From Dipteris shenzhenensis (lineage: Eukaryota > Polypodiophyta > Polypodiopsida > Gleicheniales), in NCBI GenBank assembly GCA_047967505.1, contig CM106538.1: DNA of 64,000 bases. The stretch is one strand, 5' to 3'. Position numbers and translations under genes: made by a program. A model generated the notes under the pieces. It was not told where the DNA came from. It saw only the letters and a program-made list of their open reading frames with translations, and did no database searches. Below are positions 11,330-22,620 of this stretch, one piece after another (the stretch's first letter is position 1; each line of letters opens with the position of its first letter).

Positions 11330-12170
11330 TGATTCAGGTACCTCCATCTCATTCTTCCTGAATGATGAGCTATACATGGAATCAATAGACTAGCTTAGGA
11401 CACATGCTTTAGTGGGATTTCTCAAAGGACCTGACCCCTAGCTTCAGTGCTAGAAAGTTGGGCTAGATTCATCTAGATCAGGAAAGGAATTAATGTATTG
11501 AATGTTAGATTTCACTAAAAAGGATATTTTGTTTTTCTCTTTGAGAAATTAGATATAGTTGAGAGAGCTTTAGATCATGGTATTTGCACCATTAGAAAGT
11601 GGTATTCTATGGATTTCTCCCCTGATAATCAAAGATTCACTAAGATCCTAGTTTGGGTAGAATTGCCTAATTGCCCTCTAGCACTGTGTATCTAGCTACT
11701 AGCCCTTTGCAGTAGGTTGGGTAAAGTCATAGGATTTGAAAAGTAAGATTTCATTAATACCAGGGGTAAACCCCAAGTCTATTTCCTAATGGACATGGCT
11801 GAAGATTTGCCCAACACCATTGTGATAGTGAATAGGAATGAATGTATGTTTAGAGAGCAAGAATTAGTGTACAAGAATCTACCCAATTCTTGCTTTTTGT
11901 GTCATCTATTAAGCCATAGTGTCAATAACTACACTCAAAAGAAATCCAAACCAAAACACCCAACTATAAACCCACAAGCCCTAGTTATCCCTACATAGGT
12001 TCTAGTTCTTGCTAAGGAGAAATGGGTTCCCAAGAAAAAACAATAGGCTCCACCACCTATATCTCTTAGTGGATCAAAGGATCCTATAGGTAACTCACAA
12101 GCCATTATCATCAGAGGTAAGGACAAAGCCACCTCCATTTCTTAAAAAAGTATTTTTGATGCCTTAATAG
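11330..12170 (+). pseudogene. LINE ORF1 (DUF4283 plus zinc knuckle)
   Basis: HALVGFLKGPDP and later segments follow the plant LINE ORF1 pattern: a DUF4283 RNA-binding domain and then a knuckle. Near 11850-11935, VYKNLPNSCFLCHLLSHSV holds the first Cys pair and the His of a CCHC knuckle. The final Cys appears as Tyr. KSIFDALIE near 12150 matches a common ORF1 tail. Several stops interrupt it. ORF1 proteins bind LINE RNA. Confidence 0.65.
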
Positions 12171-12475
12171 AATAGGAAACTAAGAACTAGATTAGAGAGA
12201 ATGAGAATAAATGGAGCTAGAAGAGGAATGGTCAAGAGAGTTTAAAGATGGGATAACAGAGGGGATAATATGGTCACATAGCTATTGTAGGAAGAAGAAT
12301 TTGAAGATAACATCCCCCACCCACTCTTGGAGGGAAGGACTTTACTCTCTAAGAAAAAGTATTTAACACTGTTCAAAACAAGAGGAGACAATCACATATT
12401 AAGAGAGTAGTTCCTCAAGTGGATAGGCCCAATCCTGGGGCTAAGAAGGATCAAAATAAGAATGGTAAGTAAACC

Positions 12476-12725
12476 TATCCCTTTTATGACTCTTAATGTC
12501 AGAGGTTTTACTGACCCTATTAGAGAAGATGATCTCTCTCATTGGAGATAACTCCCGATCCCCCACTTTCATTGCATGCGAGAAGTTAAGGTAACTAGTC
12601 ACATTCTAAAGGACAAACTTAGATAGATAGATAGGAGACGAGAATGGTACTACACAGATCACCAAGAAGAAAGAGGAGGGTTAGATATAGGAATCCTTTC
12701 CTTCTATAAAGAAAGTAGTAAACAC
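12476..12725 (+). pseudogene. LINE ORF2 start (endonuclease N-terminus)
   Basis: PFMTLNVRGFTDPIRE near 12480-12520 corresponds to the conserved opening of plant LINE endonuclease, usually xxWNVRGLNxPxK. REVKVTSHILKDKLR and EERGGLDIGILSFYKES follow the same family pattern. The sequence ends abruptly at the start of the inverted copia fragment. Confidence 0.7.
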
Positions 12726-12729
12726 ACTT

Positions 12730-14266
12730 TAAGGGATCCTGCTACCTTATTCTCCTTTCCTGGTTCAACATAACCTGCCGGTTGTTGCATGTAGACTTCC
12801 TCGTCTAGATAACCATTGAGAAATGCATTCTTGACATCGAGCTGATACACATTCCATCTATTGGGTGTCGGTAGTGATATCAAGAACCGTATGGAATCCA
12901 TCTTTGTTATTGAGCATAAGTCTCATCATAATCTTGACCATATTCCTATGCAAATCCTTTTGCAACTAGTCTGGCTTTGTATCTTTGAATACTGCTACCA
13001 TGTCTTCAAAGTACACTAGCTCTTCTGTAGCCATGATGGTAGTCATAAGAGCATAGTTGGTGGTCTCCACCTAAATTGCTTTGCCTTTTTGAGCATATGT
13101 CAATCTGGCTGGAAGTCTGCTTTCCCTAGTAGACCGTTTGAGCTACTGTGGCTTTGCCTGGGGTGTTGCTGGCAATTCTTTCTCTTCTTCATCAACCTAT
13201 TTTGAAGATGACTGTGAAGTTGATGCTTCCATCTCCTGTGTATTTGAGGTTTTCCATTTTGATTCCTCATCAAAGATTACATCTCTGGAGATAATGACCT
13301 TGCGGTCAATGGGATCATACAACTTGTATGCTTTGCTTTCTTCACTTTAGCCAACTCATGATGCATTTGCGTGACTTCGCATCCAATGTCTTGCAATGAT
13401 CATCATGTATGTGGGCATATGCTATGCAACCAAATATGCAGAGATGCCCAATGAGTGGCTTATGTCCAGTGAATGCTTCATAAGGAGTCATACCCTGTAT
13501 CGGTTTGGTAGGAAGCCGATTAAGCAAGTAGTTTGCAGTGGCTATTGCTTCTGCCCAATACTGATTCGAAAGATGATTTTCAATAAAGCATTGCTCTAGC
13601 ATTGTTTGCTAAAGTACCATTCTTTGAATTGTCTTCGAATGCCATGACTTCTGCAAAAGTTCATGAATGCTAAAGACATGTATTCACCTCCTCTATCTGA
13701 TCTCATGACTTTGATCTTTCTGCCTGTCTGGTTTTCTACCATGGCTTGAATTATTGAAATATGGAAAACACTTTGGATTTCTCTTTCAGAAAGTAGACCC
13801 AACAATATCTGCTGTAGTCATCGATGAAAGTCAAGTAGTAAAGTGAACCATTGATGTTGCGGGTCTGGGCATAACCCCATACATCTGTATGTATCAAATC
13901 AAGAATACCTCATGCACGAGAGGTAGTTCTTCCAAAGTTGGTTCACTTTTGTTTGCCGAAGTAGCATGCTTACTTTTCCAAGAAATTGTAGCTTTGGAAT
14001 CCCAATTGCCATATTCTAATTCCTGAGATCTAACAAGTACTTGAAGTCGACATGACCATATCTCTTGTGCCATTTTGTAGATAGTGGCATATATTGCAGT
14101 TGAGCTGACATGGCATGCTTATCTGGTACTATAGCTAGCATTCTGTATAAGCGCCCTTCCTTGACACCTTTTGCTACTAGCTGACATCTTCTGGATTTAT
14201 CTATGATAGTGCATTCATCTCCGTCGAAGATGACTCTATAGTTGTGTTCCGTCATTTGACCTACAG
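12730..14266 (-). pseudogene. Copia pol fragment inverted inside the LINE
   Basis: Read on the minus strand from 14266 downward, the order is GAG-pre-integrase (WHKRYGHVDFKYLLDL), integrase (VMRSDRGGEYMSLAF; YWAEAIATANYLLNRLP; FGCIAYAHIHD), the linker, and the start of RT (VYQLDVKNAFLNGYLDEEVY). It ends a few residues after QQPAGYVEPG. There are no LTRs, gag or RT active site. Frameshifts and stops are frequent. Because it lacks element ends, it arrived by something other than standard integration, or its ends were lost with the surrounding LINE sequence. Confidence 0.88.
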
Positions 14267-15600
14267 AGTAAGACCCCTAGTGAGGATGGACTCCCCATTG
14301 AGTTCTACAAGTTCTTTTGGGAGCTCATAGGGCCTTATCTACTAGTGCTTTGGAATAAAAGTGTGGCAAATCAATAGCTCCCACCTCACATTAATGTGAG
14401 GCATTATCAAGCTGATACTCAAGGAGGGAAACAAGGAAGAAATTAAAAATTAGAGACCTTTAACCATGCTAAACTATAGTTATAAGATTTTGGCAAAGGA
14501 TCTAGCCCTTAGAATGAAGAAGGGAATGGACACATGGATACTTAAAGAGTAGAAATGATTTATCAAAGGGAGGTGCCTTCTTGAAGCTATAATAAATATA
14601 TGGGAAGGATGTGAGTATGTAAGAGAATCCAAACATGACATATTTTTCCTTAAAGTGGATTTTGACAAAGACTATGATAGGCTTGAGTAGAATTTTCTTA
14701 TACAGTCTCTTCAAGACATGGGCCTAGGACTTATTCTTGGGTCTCAGATGCAACTTCTCTTAATAGTGCTTTAGGTAAGGTCTTTGTCAATGGAGAAATG
14801 ACATAGCGTTTTTAATTGGAAAAGTCAATCAGGCAAGTTTTTCCTTTAGCCTCACTACTATATGCAATTACTGATGATGCTCTTGGCTGGCTACTTTATA
14901 AAAATTGAAGAGGGCACAACCAAAGGCATAGAACTCCCAAATGGGCACCAGCTCTTGAGTCAATAGTTTGTAGATAACTCAAACCTCACTCCAAGGAACA
15001 TAGCTCAGGATATTCAAGTCGTAATGGACTATGTAGACACATTCTACTCTGCTTCTAGCTCAGTTATCAACCATGCTAGGACTGGATACTCAACTCTCTA
15101 AAGAGTAAATCAAGCTCTACTTGATGACAAGGGATGCCATAAGATTAACAAAGGTATAGTATTTAGATTGTGGGGATATCCTTGGGGTTTCATATTACCA
15201 TGAAACAGAGATGGGAATGGTTCCTAGAAAGATTCAAGCAAAAGTTGGATAGGTGAAAGGGATTTCAAGCTGACCTTGCAGAAAGGAAGCTAGTCCTTAA
15301 CCACTATATTTATCCCATAGGTATATTCTACCTTCCTTTCTTATCTCCCTCACAAGCTAGACTTGAGAAATTCATTAGACTATGCAGATCCTTTTTATGG
15401 AGAGGTAACAATAGAATCTCAAAAGTTAGGTGGTCATTATGTATAACCCCAGGAGCTGATGGTGATTTAGGGGTGGTGATCATAGACCAAGTAGCCAAGA
15501 AGCTAGCAACAACTTGGGTTATTAAAGGAGTTTAATATTTAGGCAAAGACTCATCATAGCTACTCATGAGAAAAACTAAACACATTAGACTAGTGAGGGT
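14267..15600 (+). pseudogene. LINE ORF2 reverse transcriptase, copy 2
   Basis: The part up to 14948 repeats copy 1 (1331-1954) almost base for base, then continues into sequence copy 1 lacks. FVDNSNLTP near 14970 sits where the RT catalytic F/Y-x-DD block should be and reads FVDN. Further on, FLERFKQKL and the ADLAERKLVLNHYIYPIGIF segment fit the RT-thumb region of plant LINEs. Many stops. Confidence 0.8.
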
Positions 15601-16850
15601 CCCCAAATGGAAAATTTTTCCACTACTCTCTCCTCTCTGTGGATCAAAGTCATGTTCTATCAAAGGAAGCCCATTGTGGAGGTCCCTATGGCATGATGTA
15701 CAGGATATAACAAGCTATATTTTGCTTTGAGGGAAGGGGACTTTTATGGCAATGGACTCCATCTGGATCTCTGTAACACATAAGAACAACTCCTTCACAA
15801 GTGCAAAATTGGAATGCAGCCAAACTTCTCTTTAAGAAAGGTCTTTAGACTTGGGGTCAACTTTGGGACAAAGATAATCTAAGATGGAAAGCTTGGCTAG
15901 TGTGATAAGAAGGGAGTTTGCCTTGAACAACAATCTCCAAGGATTGGTTATGGGAAGAATAGAGCTATGGGATGGTGATAAATAGTGGAGAGGGGAAACC
16001 CATCTTAACTAGAGCAAGGAATTTAGTTGGATAGGCAGTACACACTTCCTTTCTATACCCATACCCTCTCTAGATGAGCTTTTTAGAGTCCTATATATAG
16101 TAGGTGGAACCTACATTATAGTAGGGAAAAATGGAGATGTAGATTTGAAAAAAAACTGGTCTAGGAAAATCCAAGAGAAATTTTGCACTGTCTTGTGCCT
16201 CATTCTACACATGGTAGTCTGAACCAATGCAAGAGTTTGGAAATATATCCAAATCAATATAGGAGAGCCAATAAATTGGAAGTCAATCCGTTTGGGATAT
16301 GCATGCAAAATCAAACATGAATATTGGACAATAATTAGAGAAAATGCCGTGTTGTGTATCTGAATAGCTAGAAATAACATGTCATTTAACCAAGTGGATA
16401 CTAATCTGGAAATGGATTTTGTATCTTGGTGACAAGAGAGACTCAACAGTGCAGTAACCATCTTCAACAACTATGTGGACCAGTTGTTGTTGCAGGCTGA
16501 CATGGAGGAATTTTCTAGATATGGACTAAGAATCACTGTACCCCCTACCTTTTCTTCTCCTAAAAGAGAAACAGGCTCTGCTATTGCAGTAAATGGGAAT
16601 AATGAAGGCACTCCTCTCTCTACAAACGGGCAAAAATACTAAAGTCAAGGAAGAACATCTTTGAGACCATTCTCTTTGATGCTCTCAGCCTGTGACCTCT
16701 CATGTTATCTAATACCCTTATCTCTGCTTTGTTGTTCTTAGTTAGATATCTTGAACAATTTTTGTAACTCTCTGTGTGGAAAAATGGAAGCTACTTGTAA
16801 TATCTTTTGAATAATATACAACCACTTTTTTTTTGCTTTTAAAAAAAAAA
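15600..16850 (+). pseudogene. LINE ORF2 C-terminal region and 3' end
   Basis: FIRLCRSFLWRGNNRISKVR just before 15430 and the following sequence resemble the RVT/zf-RVT tail of plant LINEs. No clear RNase H remains. A TTTTGAATAATATAC-type 3' UTR motif precedes TTTTGC and ten A at 16841-16850, the expected LINE poly(A) end. Confidence 0.65.
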
Positions 16851-17189
16851 TCATCACGTGGGGAGACTTAACTTTTATGTGAGAAAGTATCAATAGTGTA
16901 TCAATCCCAAGGATCAACATCCACAATTTCTCCATTCCATGCATCGAATATTTTTTCTCATTGGCTGGTGGTAGCTCAAACAACAAGAAGCTCAATAACT
17001 CGAGAAAGGTTCATTATTTCTCAAACATATTTGGAGTATACTTGAGTCCGGTGATGTAGTAGTGAGAGACTATTGTCTTCATATTATAACATGGACTTAG
17101 GTGGAATAGAATGTGTGTGTAGAGTAGCGACAAAGCTCCGCATGTACTTGCATAAAGCTAGAAATAATCCCTCTTAGAAATCCAACTTG
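16851..17189. other. Unassigned stretch
   Basis: Nothing is recognised between the LINE 3' end and the 13-bp minisatellite. Confidence 0.5.
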
Positions 17190-17497
17190 CATGTTCTACA
17201 TGCAAGTTCTACATGCGAGTTCTACATGCAACTCCTACATACAAGTTCTACATGCAACTCCTACATGCGAGTTCTACATGCAACTCCTACATGCGAGTTC
17301 TACATGCAACTCCTACATGTGAGTTCTACATGCAAGTTCTACATGCAACTCCTACATGCGAGTTCTACATGCAAGTCCTATATGCAACTCCTACATGCGA
17401 GTTCTACATGCAACTCCTACATGCATGTTCTACATGCAAGTTCAACATGTAGCTCCTACATGCAACTTGCAACTCTTACATGCAAGTTCTACATGTA
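17190..17497. repeat. 13-bp minisatellite (about 23 units)
   Basis: Variants of TTCTACATGCAAG repeat head to tail; alternating AAG, GAG and AAC endings suggest a 26-39 bp higher-order pattern. Since 13 is not a multiple of 3, all three plus frames read the same cyclic peptide, so the ORFs here are artefacts of the repeat. An extra partial unit lies near 17519. Confidence 0.95.
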
Positions 17498-17550
17498 GAG
17501 AGAGAATGTCTTACAATTCCTACATGCAGAGAGAGAAGCTCTCCAACTTG

Positions 17551-17558
17551 TATAAATA
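17551..17558 (+). promoter_or_regulatory. TATA-like motif between repeat blocks
   Basis: TATAAATA follows the 13-bp minisatellite and precedes a pyrimidine-rich tract, an arrangement like an LTR or promoter core. No LTR boundaries or downstream gene could be tied to it. Confidence 0.3.
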
Positions 17559-17682
17559 CCCCATAATGGAATGAGCCTAGAATTTTTAGGGCATTGTGTT
17601 GAGTTCTACTTTGGTATTCCAAGCAGTTGTCTCAAGTGTCCATGGTTCCTTGCACTCCACATGCAAAAGCATGTCCTAACCT

Positions 17683-17880
17683 TGCAACTCCTCCTCCCCT
17701 CTCCTCCAACCTTGCAACCCATCCTCTCCCTCTCCTCCTCCCTCCTCCTCCTCCCTTCTTCTCCTCCCTCTTCCTCCTCCTCCTCCCTCCTCCTCCTCCT
17801 CCTCCTCTCTCCTCCTCCCTCCTCCTCCTCCCTCCTCTCTCTTCTTTCCCCCATGCTCTTACACCTTCTTCCTCTCCCAC
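17683..17880. repeat. CCT/CTT-rich simple-sequence tract
   Basis: About 200 bases are almost pure pyrimidine on the plus strand, dominated by CCT triplets. ORFs in it translate to low-complexity Ser/Leu/Pro or Arg/Glu/Gly and are not genes. The purine strand could form triplex-type structures. Confidence 0.95.
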
Positions 17881-17968
17881 TCCTATGCTCCCCCTAAACC
17901 CTTAGTTCCTCAACCCTTAATCTCCATGAACTACAAGGGAGACGAGTTCTCCGCCATGTAGTCTACTC

Positions 17969-18158
17969 TAAACCTTGGAACCTCTTCTAAACTCTGGAAC
18001 CTCCTTCTAAACCTTGGAACCTCCTTCTAAACCTTGGAACTCCTTCTAACCATAGAACCTCTTCTAAACCCTGGAACCTCTTTCTAAACCTTGGAACCTC
18101 CTTCTAAACCCTGAACCTCCCTCTAACCCTTGAACTCCTCTTAAACCCTGCAACTCCC
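17969..18158. repeat. 20-bp minisatellite (about 10 units)
   Basis: Units like TAAACCTTGGAACCTCCTTC repeat with small indels. It follows the pyrimidine tract and a non-repeat spacer of about 90 bases. Confidence 0.9.
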
Positions 18159-18329
18159 AATGAAGATGAAAGCCTTCATTACCTCAACCATGATGATACA
18201 TGTTCCTTTTACACATGCATGCACTATGTTTGCTTACCATACTTAAGCCTACGTCTCTCATTGGAACATGACTCGAGGTCCTAAGCTACACATATACTAC
18301 AAATGACCACCCCCGATATATCTGTTTAT

Positions 18330-19058
18330 TGACAAGCTGGAAAAACTCCTAGATGCCGGATTCATAATAATACTCCTCATTTTGCAATTGGAAGAGCACC
18401 CTTTGAGATCATGTATGGGAAAGTTTTACCTATTTCTATCACACAATTGACCCATAGAGTGGAGGCAGCAGATGCATTTACCCATCACTATCAAAATATT
18501 CTCAAAGAGGTTTGAGAAGCTATTGCAATCGCTCAAGATAAGTACACAAAACAAGCTAATAAGAAACGAAAACACATGCTTTTTAAAGAAGGTGATTATG
18601 TACTTCTTCGGATTGAGAAAAGAAGATTGAAGAGTGTTGAGAAATGGCTAGTAATCAAGATGTCCCCTCATTTTTATGGACCTTTCAAGGTGATTCAAAA
18701 AATCAATAATTTAGCTTATAGGCTTGAATTACTTGTTGATAATCGAAAAATACATAATGCTTTTGGTATCAGCCTCTTAAAGCCCTTCAAAGGACCTTTA
18801 CCTATACATCCTGTTTATGAAGAGGCTCCATTGATTGTTGATGAAGAAGAAATTCTAAAAGCTGAATGCATTATTGATCATCAATAGACCTCGACCCAAA
18901 AAGGAAATGTCTATATTAAATACTTGCTCAAATTTAAGAATCATTTGAGACATGATGCTCAGTGGATGCTTGAGTGGTTCTTTTGAACTTTTCTAGACCT
19001 CATCAGTTCCTATAATCAAACACACAACTGAGGTCCATTGCAATCCAAGCAAGAAGGA
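18330..19058 (+). pseudogene. Gypsy B integrase C-terminus with chromodomain-like tail
   Basis: Integrase end motifs are clear: NNTPHFAIGRAPFEIMYGKV, then FKEGDYVLLRI, then PHFYGPFKVIQKINNLAYRL, the GPY/F module. After a TAG at 18886, YIKYLLKFKNHLRHDAQW resembles the YLVKWKG-x-ATWE core of chromodomains that direct chromovirus integration. The 103-codon block 18576-18887 is open. It ends before a purine tract and LTR start. This is the part missing from gypsy A. Confidence 0.82.
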
Positions 19059-19776
19059 TGTTACGGAAATTATATTTCTAATATATCTCGCTTAGGATAT
19101 TATTATTTAGTCGTGCGACTATGGCAAAGTACTCCATAAGAGTGCACTGAATGCGGCAGGGTTCCTAGTGGATACTTTGTGTGGTTAGTTGGGGACACCT
19201 GACTAGCTTGTGTTTTGCCATGCTAGATGGTCAGTATTGTGGGTGATTCCATGTTAATAATGATGTTGCTAGTGTTATTGGTGTTGTGCTTGATTATTAT
19301 GCTTTGAGAGCGGTTATGTTGGGATCGGTTGATTTGATGATTCATTTAATCACTTGTTAATAACTAATGTAATTAGCGGCTTGAGTATAGGTGACGGAAC
19401 TCATAGCAAGGATTGGATTTATGCAAGGGTACCGATCAAGGTGTCACACAGTGCATTATTTATGGCCTTGGGCCAATTTTGTATTTCTTTATTATTGCAA
19501 GTTTGAGAAATATATTTTGAAGTGGACATAATTCAATTTTGGGCCCAAAGATGGCTATGTAAAGCAAATTCCTCATTTTGGAAGAGAGGGACAATTTTGG
19601 TTCCTCGTGCTTTTATGAAATATCATAAATACTCTAGATGAGGAAGCATGAGCCACTCATCTAGGAGGGGGGGAGATTGTATCCAGTCTACTGTTGCTTT
19701 CGTGGTGTGATTTGTGTTCTTCTTCTCCAATTGATTAAGTGGTGAATTTTGTGTGGAAGAGTTTACTTTTTGGTTT
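19059..19776 (+). repeat. 3' LTR of gypsy B
   Basis: It begins TGTTACGGAAATTA right after the purine-rich AAGCAAGAAGGA, a plausible polypurine tract. ATCATAAATACTC near 19623 may be the TATA region. The last ~115 bases match 9752-9869, and both matches stop at TTTTGGTTT, which I take as the LTR end. The right end is inferred from that shared break. Confidence 0.6.
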
Positions 19777-20260
19777 AACCGAGAGGTCTCTCCATAGAGT
19801 ATGATTACCCCATAATAGTGTCACGATGGGCATCTTGGTCTCAGTGGATAGGAATGAGGTTAACCCTGCGATGTCTCGAGGACCAGTGATAGGTTTCATG
19901 CCTATTGATTTTGACTCTTCTAAGCCATATAAGGACATGTTGTAATCCTCCTTTAGTTGTTGCAAGGTGGGGTCTTCTTCAAACATCCGTTGCATTAGGG
20001 TGGATCCCTCTATTGAAGGGGATGATACACATCTACCCTTTCACGTATTTACAAGGCTTTTGAGGCTCTAGCTTTATCTCATGTCTTGGATGAATTGTAT
20101 CAGTACTCTTGCTTGCTTTGAGCCTCTACTCACATTCCTCTTAGCACTTGCATTCCAATTTCTACACCTTGGTGAGACCTTGTTTCCCCACCCATGGGTT
20201 GGGACATTTACTATGACCCTTAGGTGTTGTGGCTTGGCCATGGGTTGAAGACGTTATTGT
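19777..20260 (-). pseudogene. Conserved block downstream of the four-knuckle gag, copy 1
   Basis: The minus-strand reading NMSLYGLEESKSIG followed by TGPRDIAGL is also found in the plus copy near 61150-61235 (NMSLYGLEE; TGPRDIAGL), so it was part of the element. I do not recognise the domain. It follows the knuckle array at similar spacing in both copies and may be the gag-pol spacer. Confidence 0.5.
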
Positions 20261-20487
20261 TGCCTAATTTGCCTCATGCGGGTGGTTGTTGTTGGTACCG
20301 TTTGAGAGAGTATCACCAGAGGAAGATGATGTTGCTAGGGAGGATGTATCTTCATCGGACCCATCTTGGATGATGACCTTATTTTTTCCCTTCCCAATAT
20401 TCGTTGCATCCTTGGTGCTTACTTGTGCTGATTTAGTTGCCTCTCTAGGCTTCATCAACATGCTGGCTTTATCCCTTTTGGCTTGTT

Positions 20488-21290
20488 TCAAAGCTCTTTA
20501 TTAAGAGCTTTAGCTTGCAACCTCGTGATTGCATTCAAGGATATTGATGACACTTGGCCTCTCTCAATGCTTAACAAGTTAAGGATTTTGGACTTAGATG
20601 GCGAGCAATCCTTAAAAAGATGGTCCACACCACAATGGTGGTGGTATATTAGACACTGGTGCACATGTGATTGGCTACTTAGATTGCCCCTTATATGGAC
20701 ACTCATTGGTTGGGTTTGGCCCTTGACACATATGGCATTGAATGGATTGTGTCTTGGTTAAGTTCATATATCCCATTTTTTGAGGAATCGGTGCCGTTTG
20801 GTAGATCAGAATGTATTGGTCACCTTGTATAATGTAGTGACTTACAATGCTAGACTAATTTGCATTGTCACCATTTTGGGGACAATTGTGTCCACTGTAG
20901 GTAGGTTTGGGGTCTCCCCAATCAATAAGTAGCTCTTCCACCAATACTTGATTTAGGGGAGTAATTCTGGTGGTGATGGTTGAGGTCCCAATACTAGCAG
21001 GGGTAATGGAATATTGTGTGCCCTAAATTGCCCTTGATTGGCAAATGTGTCTCCTTGTATTGGGAATTGTGCCTGATTGGATGGATTGGGTAGTGTAGGA
21101 AATGGTAGATGCAACCTTTGTTGATAAAGGGGTTGAGGAATCACCCTAGGATAATGACATTAGGATGTGTCATGATTTCCCCAATGAACACAATGGGCAT
21201 AGTAGAGTGTTGGCATGGCTTTAAGATGAGGGCATTCCTTAGTGGAATGATTTCCATTGCATACCCCACACCATATGTTCTCTTTGTGGC
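20488..21290 (-). pseudogene. Four-zinc-knuckle Gag C-terminus, copy 1
   Basis: Minus-strand knuckles: K1 at 21270-21232, CGVCNGNHSTKEC, intact C-x2-C-x3-H-x4-C. K2 at 21201-21157, C-x2-C-x5-H-x4-C type, with first Cys changed to Tyr and a stop before the last Cys. K3 at 20737-20699, CHMCQGPNPTNEC, His changed to Asn. K4 at 20634-20605, CGVDHLFKDC, with its first Cys lost to a small deletion. Comparison with the plus copy at 59903-60688 shows where each substitution lies. Zinc knuckles in Gag bind element RNA. The segment between K2 and K3 is Pro/Gln-rich. Confidence 0.8.
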
Positions 21291-21536
21291 AATACATGGG
21301 GGTTGCTAGGGGCATCTTTTGGTGCTTCTATCTTCCATTGTTGGCTCAACTTGTTTAATAGATCTGTGGCCAACTCTTCTATGTTGAGCACCTTGGGCAT
21401 CATGCTTGCATTCTTAGCTACTTCTAAGGTTTAAGCCTTTATCATTTGGGACATATCATAGGAACCTAAGGATGTATCCTTTTGGGGATTCTCCCTCATG
21501 TTATCCCCTAGGCGTGTTGCCGTCTTGCTGCATAGC

Positions 21537-22620
21537 TCAAACGATGTGGGATTCATACCTATTCATAGCAAACAGATGATCATGCAGCTTAGCATCTCGT
21601 AGCCCTATGAGGAAGCATGGCAGAAGTTGCACATCGCTCATCCTCTTGTGGAGTTCACATCTTGAGTTCAGATGTTTAATCCTGGTGATATAGTCTCTTA
21701 AGGACTCACTGTCCTTCTGCTTCACCTCATAAAGCTGGTTAATTAGGCTCCACTTGGGACCACTGGGGCAAACCCCACAATGAAAGATTTATGCAATGTG
21801 TCCCAATTTGTTTTCTCCTTAGGGTTTAAGGATCTAAACCATTGTCTAGCCTTGCCATCAAGAATCAAGCTAAAAGCATTGACTGTGTCTAGATCCTTGA
21901 TATCACCAAAGGTCTCACATATTTGTTCAAATCTCTCAACATGGGAGACTAGGTCTCCTTCTCCTACAAACTTAGTGATTAGCTTGGAGATTGTGATAGG
22001 CTTGCTCCTTGAGGGGTTGTTATCCCTCCTTCCTAGAAACATTGGTGGTGGAGTGGCGGCCCCCTTTCCTAGCGCTTGCACTAGGATTCTCATAGCTTCA
22101 TCTGTAAGGACCATTTGTGACACATGAGGAGGTTGTGGAATGGTAGGCCGTGTCCCATACATTGGTGGTCCTGATGAAGGGTTCCATGGATTTGATGGCA
22201 CAAGGTTGGGATGGGAGGATCCAGACCCATTAGGCATCTGCATTGTGACTTTGGGCCTAATAGGTTAGACTGGAGTTCCTCTAGGGAGTGGTATGTTCCA
22301 AGTAGGCATAGGCCTATAAGGGGCACTTGTTGGGTAGGGAATATCTCCCATGTTTTGTTGCCAAGGAGGCATCATAGGGACTTCTGAGATGGAGGGTCTT
22401 AATTGTGGGCCTTCAAGGTTACTCCTTTGCACCCTTTGCTCTAGCATTTGGGACCCTTGTGAGAATGTGGGTCCAACTCCATCCCCATAGGATTGTCCAT
22501 CATCAAAGAATTGGTATGACGGGGGTTGATTTCCATTAGGTATCATGGGACTTGGCTCACTGAGTTTTTCTTCTAACATTAGTGGTTGGGCCAGCATTTG
22601 AGCCTCTGACATTGCCCTAG
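21537..22620 (-). pseudogene. Gag N-terminal and capsid-like region, copy 1
   Basis: Minus strand: a Pro/Gln/Met-rich N-terminus (22612-22265), a retrotransposon-gag domain (22243-21743; KFVGEGDLVSHVERFEQI, LILDGKARQWFRSLNPKEK, WDTLHKSFIVGF) and its end (21725-21537; KDSESLRDYITRIKHL). The domain follows the usual order of aromatic and Trp residues. Frameshifts separate the blocks. The capsid-like domain assembles the element particle. Confidence 0.82.

Larger units (their letters stand above)
10560..16850 (+). mobile_element. LINE (L1-type) copy 2, nearly full span but broken
   Basis: The parts in order are a possible 5' UTR, ORF1 (11330-12170), the ORF2 start (12476-12725), an inverted copia insert (12730-14266), RT onward (14267-16700) and a terminal A-run (16841-16850). 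The endonuclease and N-terminal RT linker expected between 12725 and 14267 are absent, so the copia piece replaces LINE sequence rather than only interrupting it. The missing part is represented in LINE copy 1 at 655-1330. The left boundary is uncertain. Confidence 0.75.

Noticed and set aside
17190-17497. CRISPR-like array
   Set aside because: The units are contiguous and 13 bp long without unique spacers, and the window is plant nuclear DNA.
17187-17574. Three overlapping plus-strand ORFs with repeating Cys/His/Met peptides
   Set aside because: They are frame-shifted readings of a 13-bp minisatellite. Its unit length guarantees the same cyclic peptide in every frame, so there is no evidence of a protein.
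17571-17905. Ser/Leu/Pro-rich and Arg/Glu/Gly-rich ORFs on both strands
   Set aside because: They are products of the CCT-rich tract, not genes.
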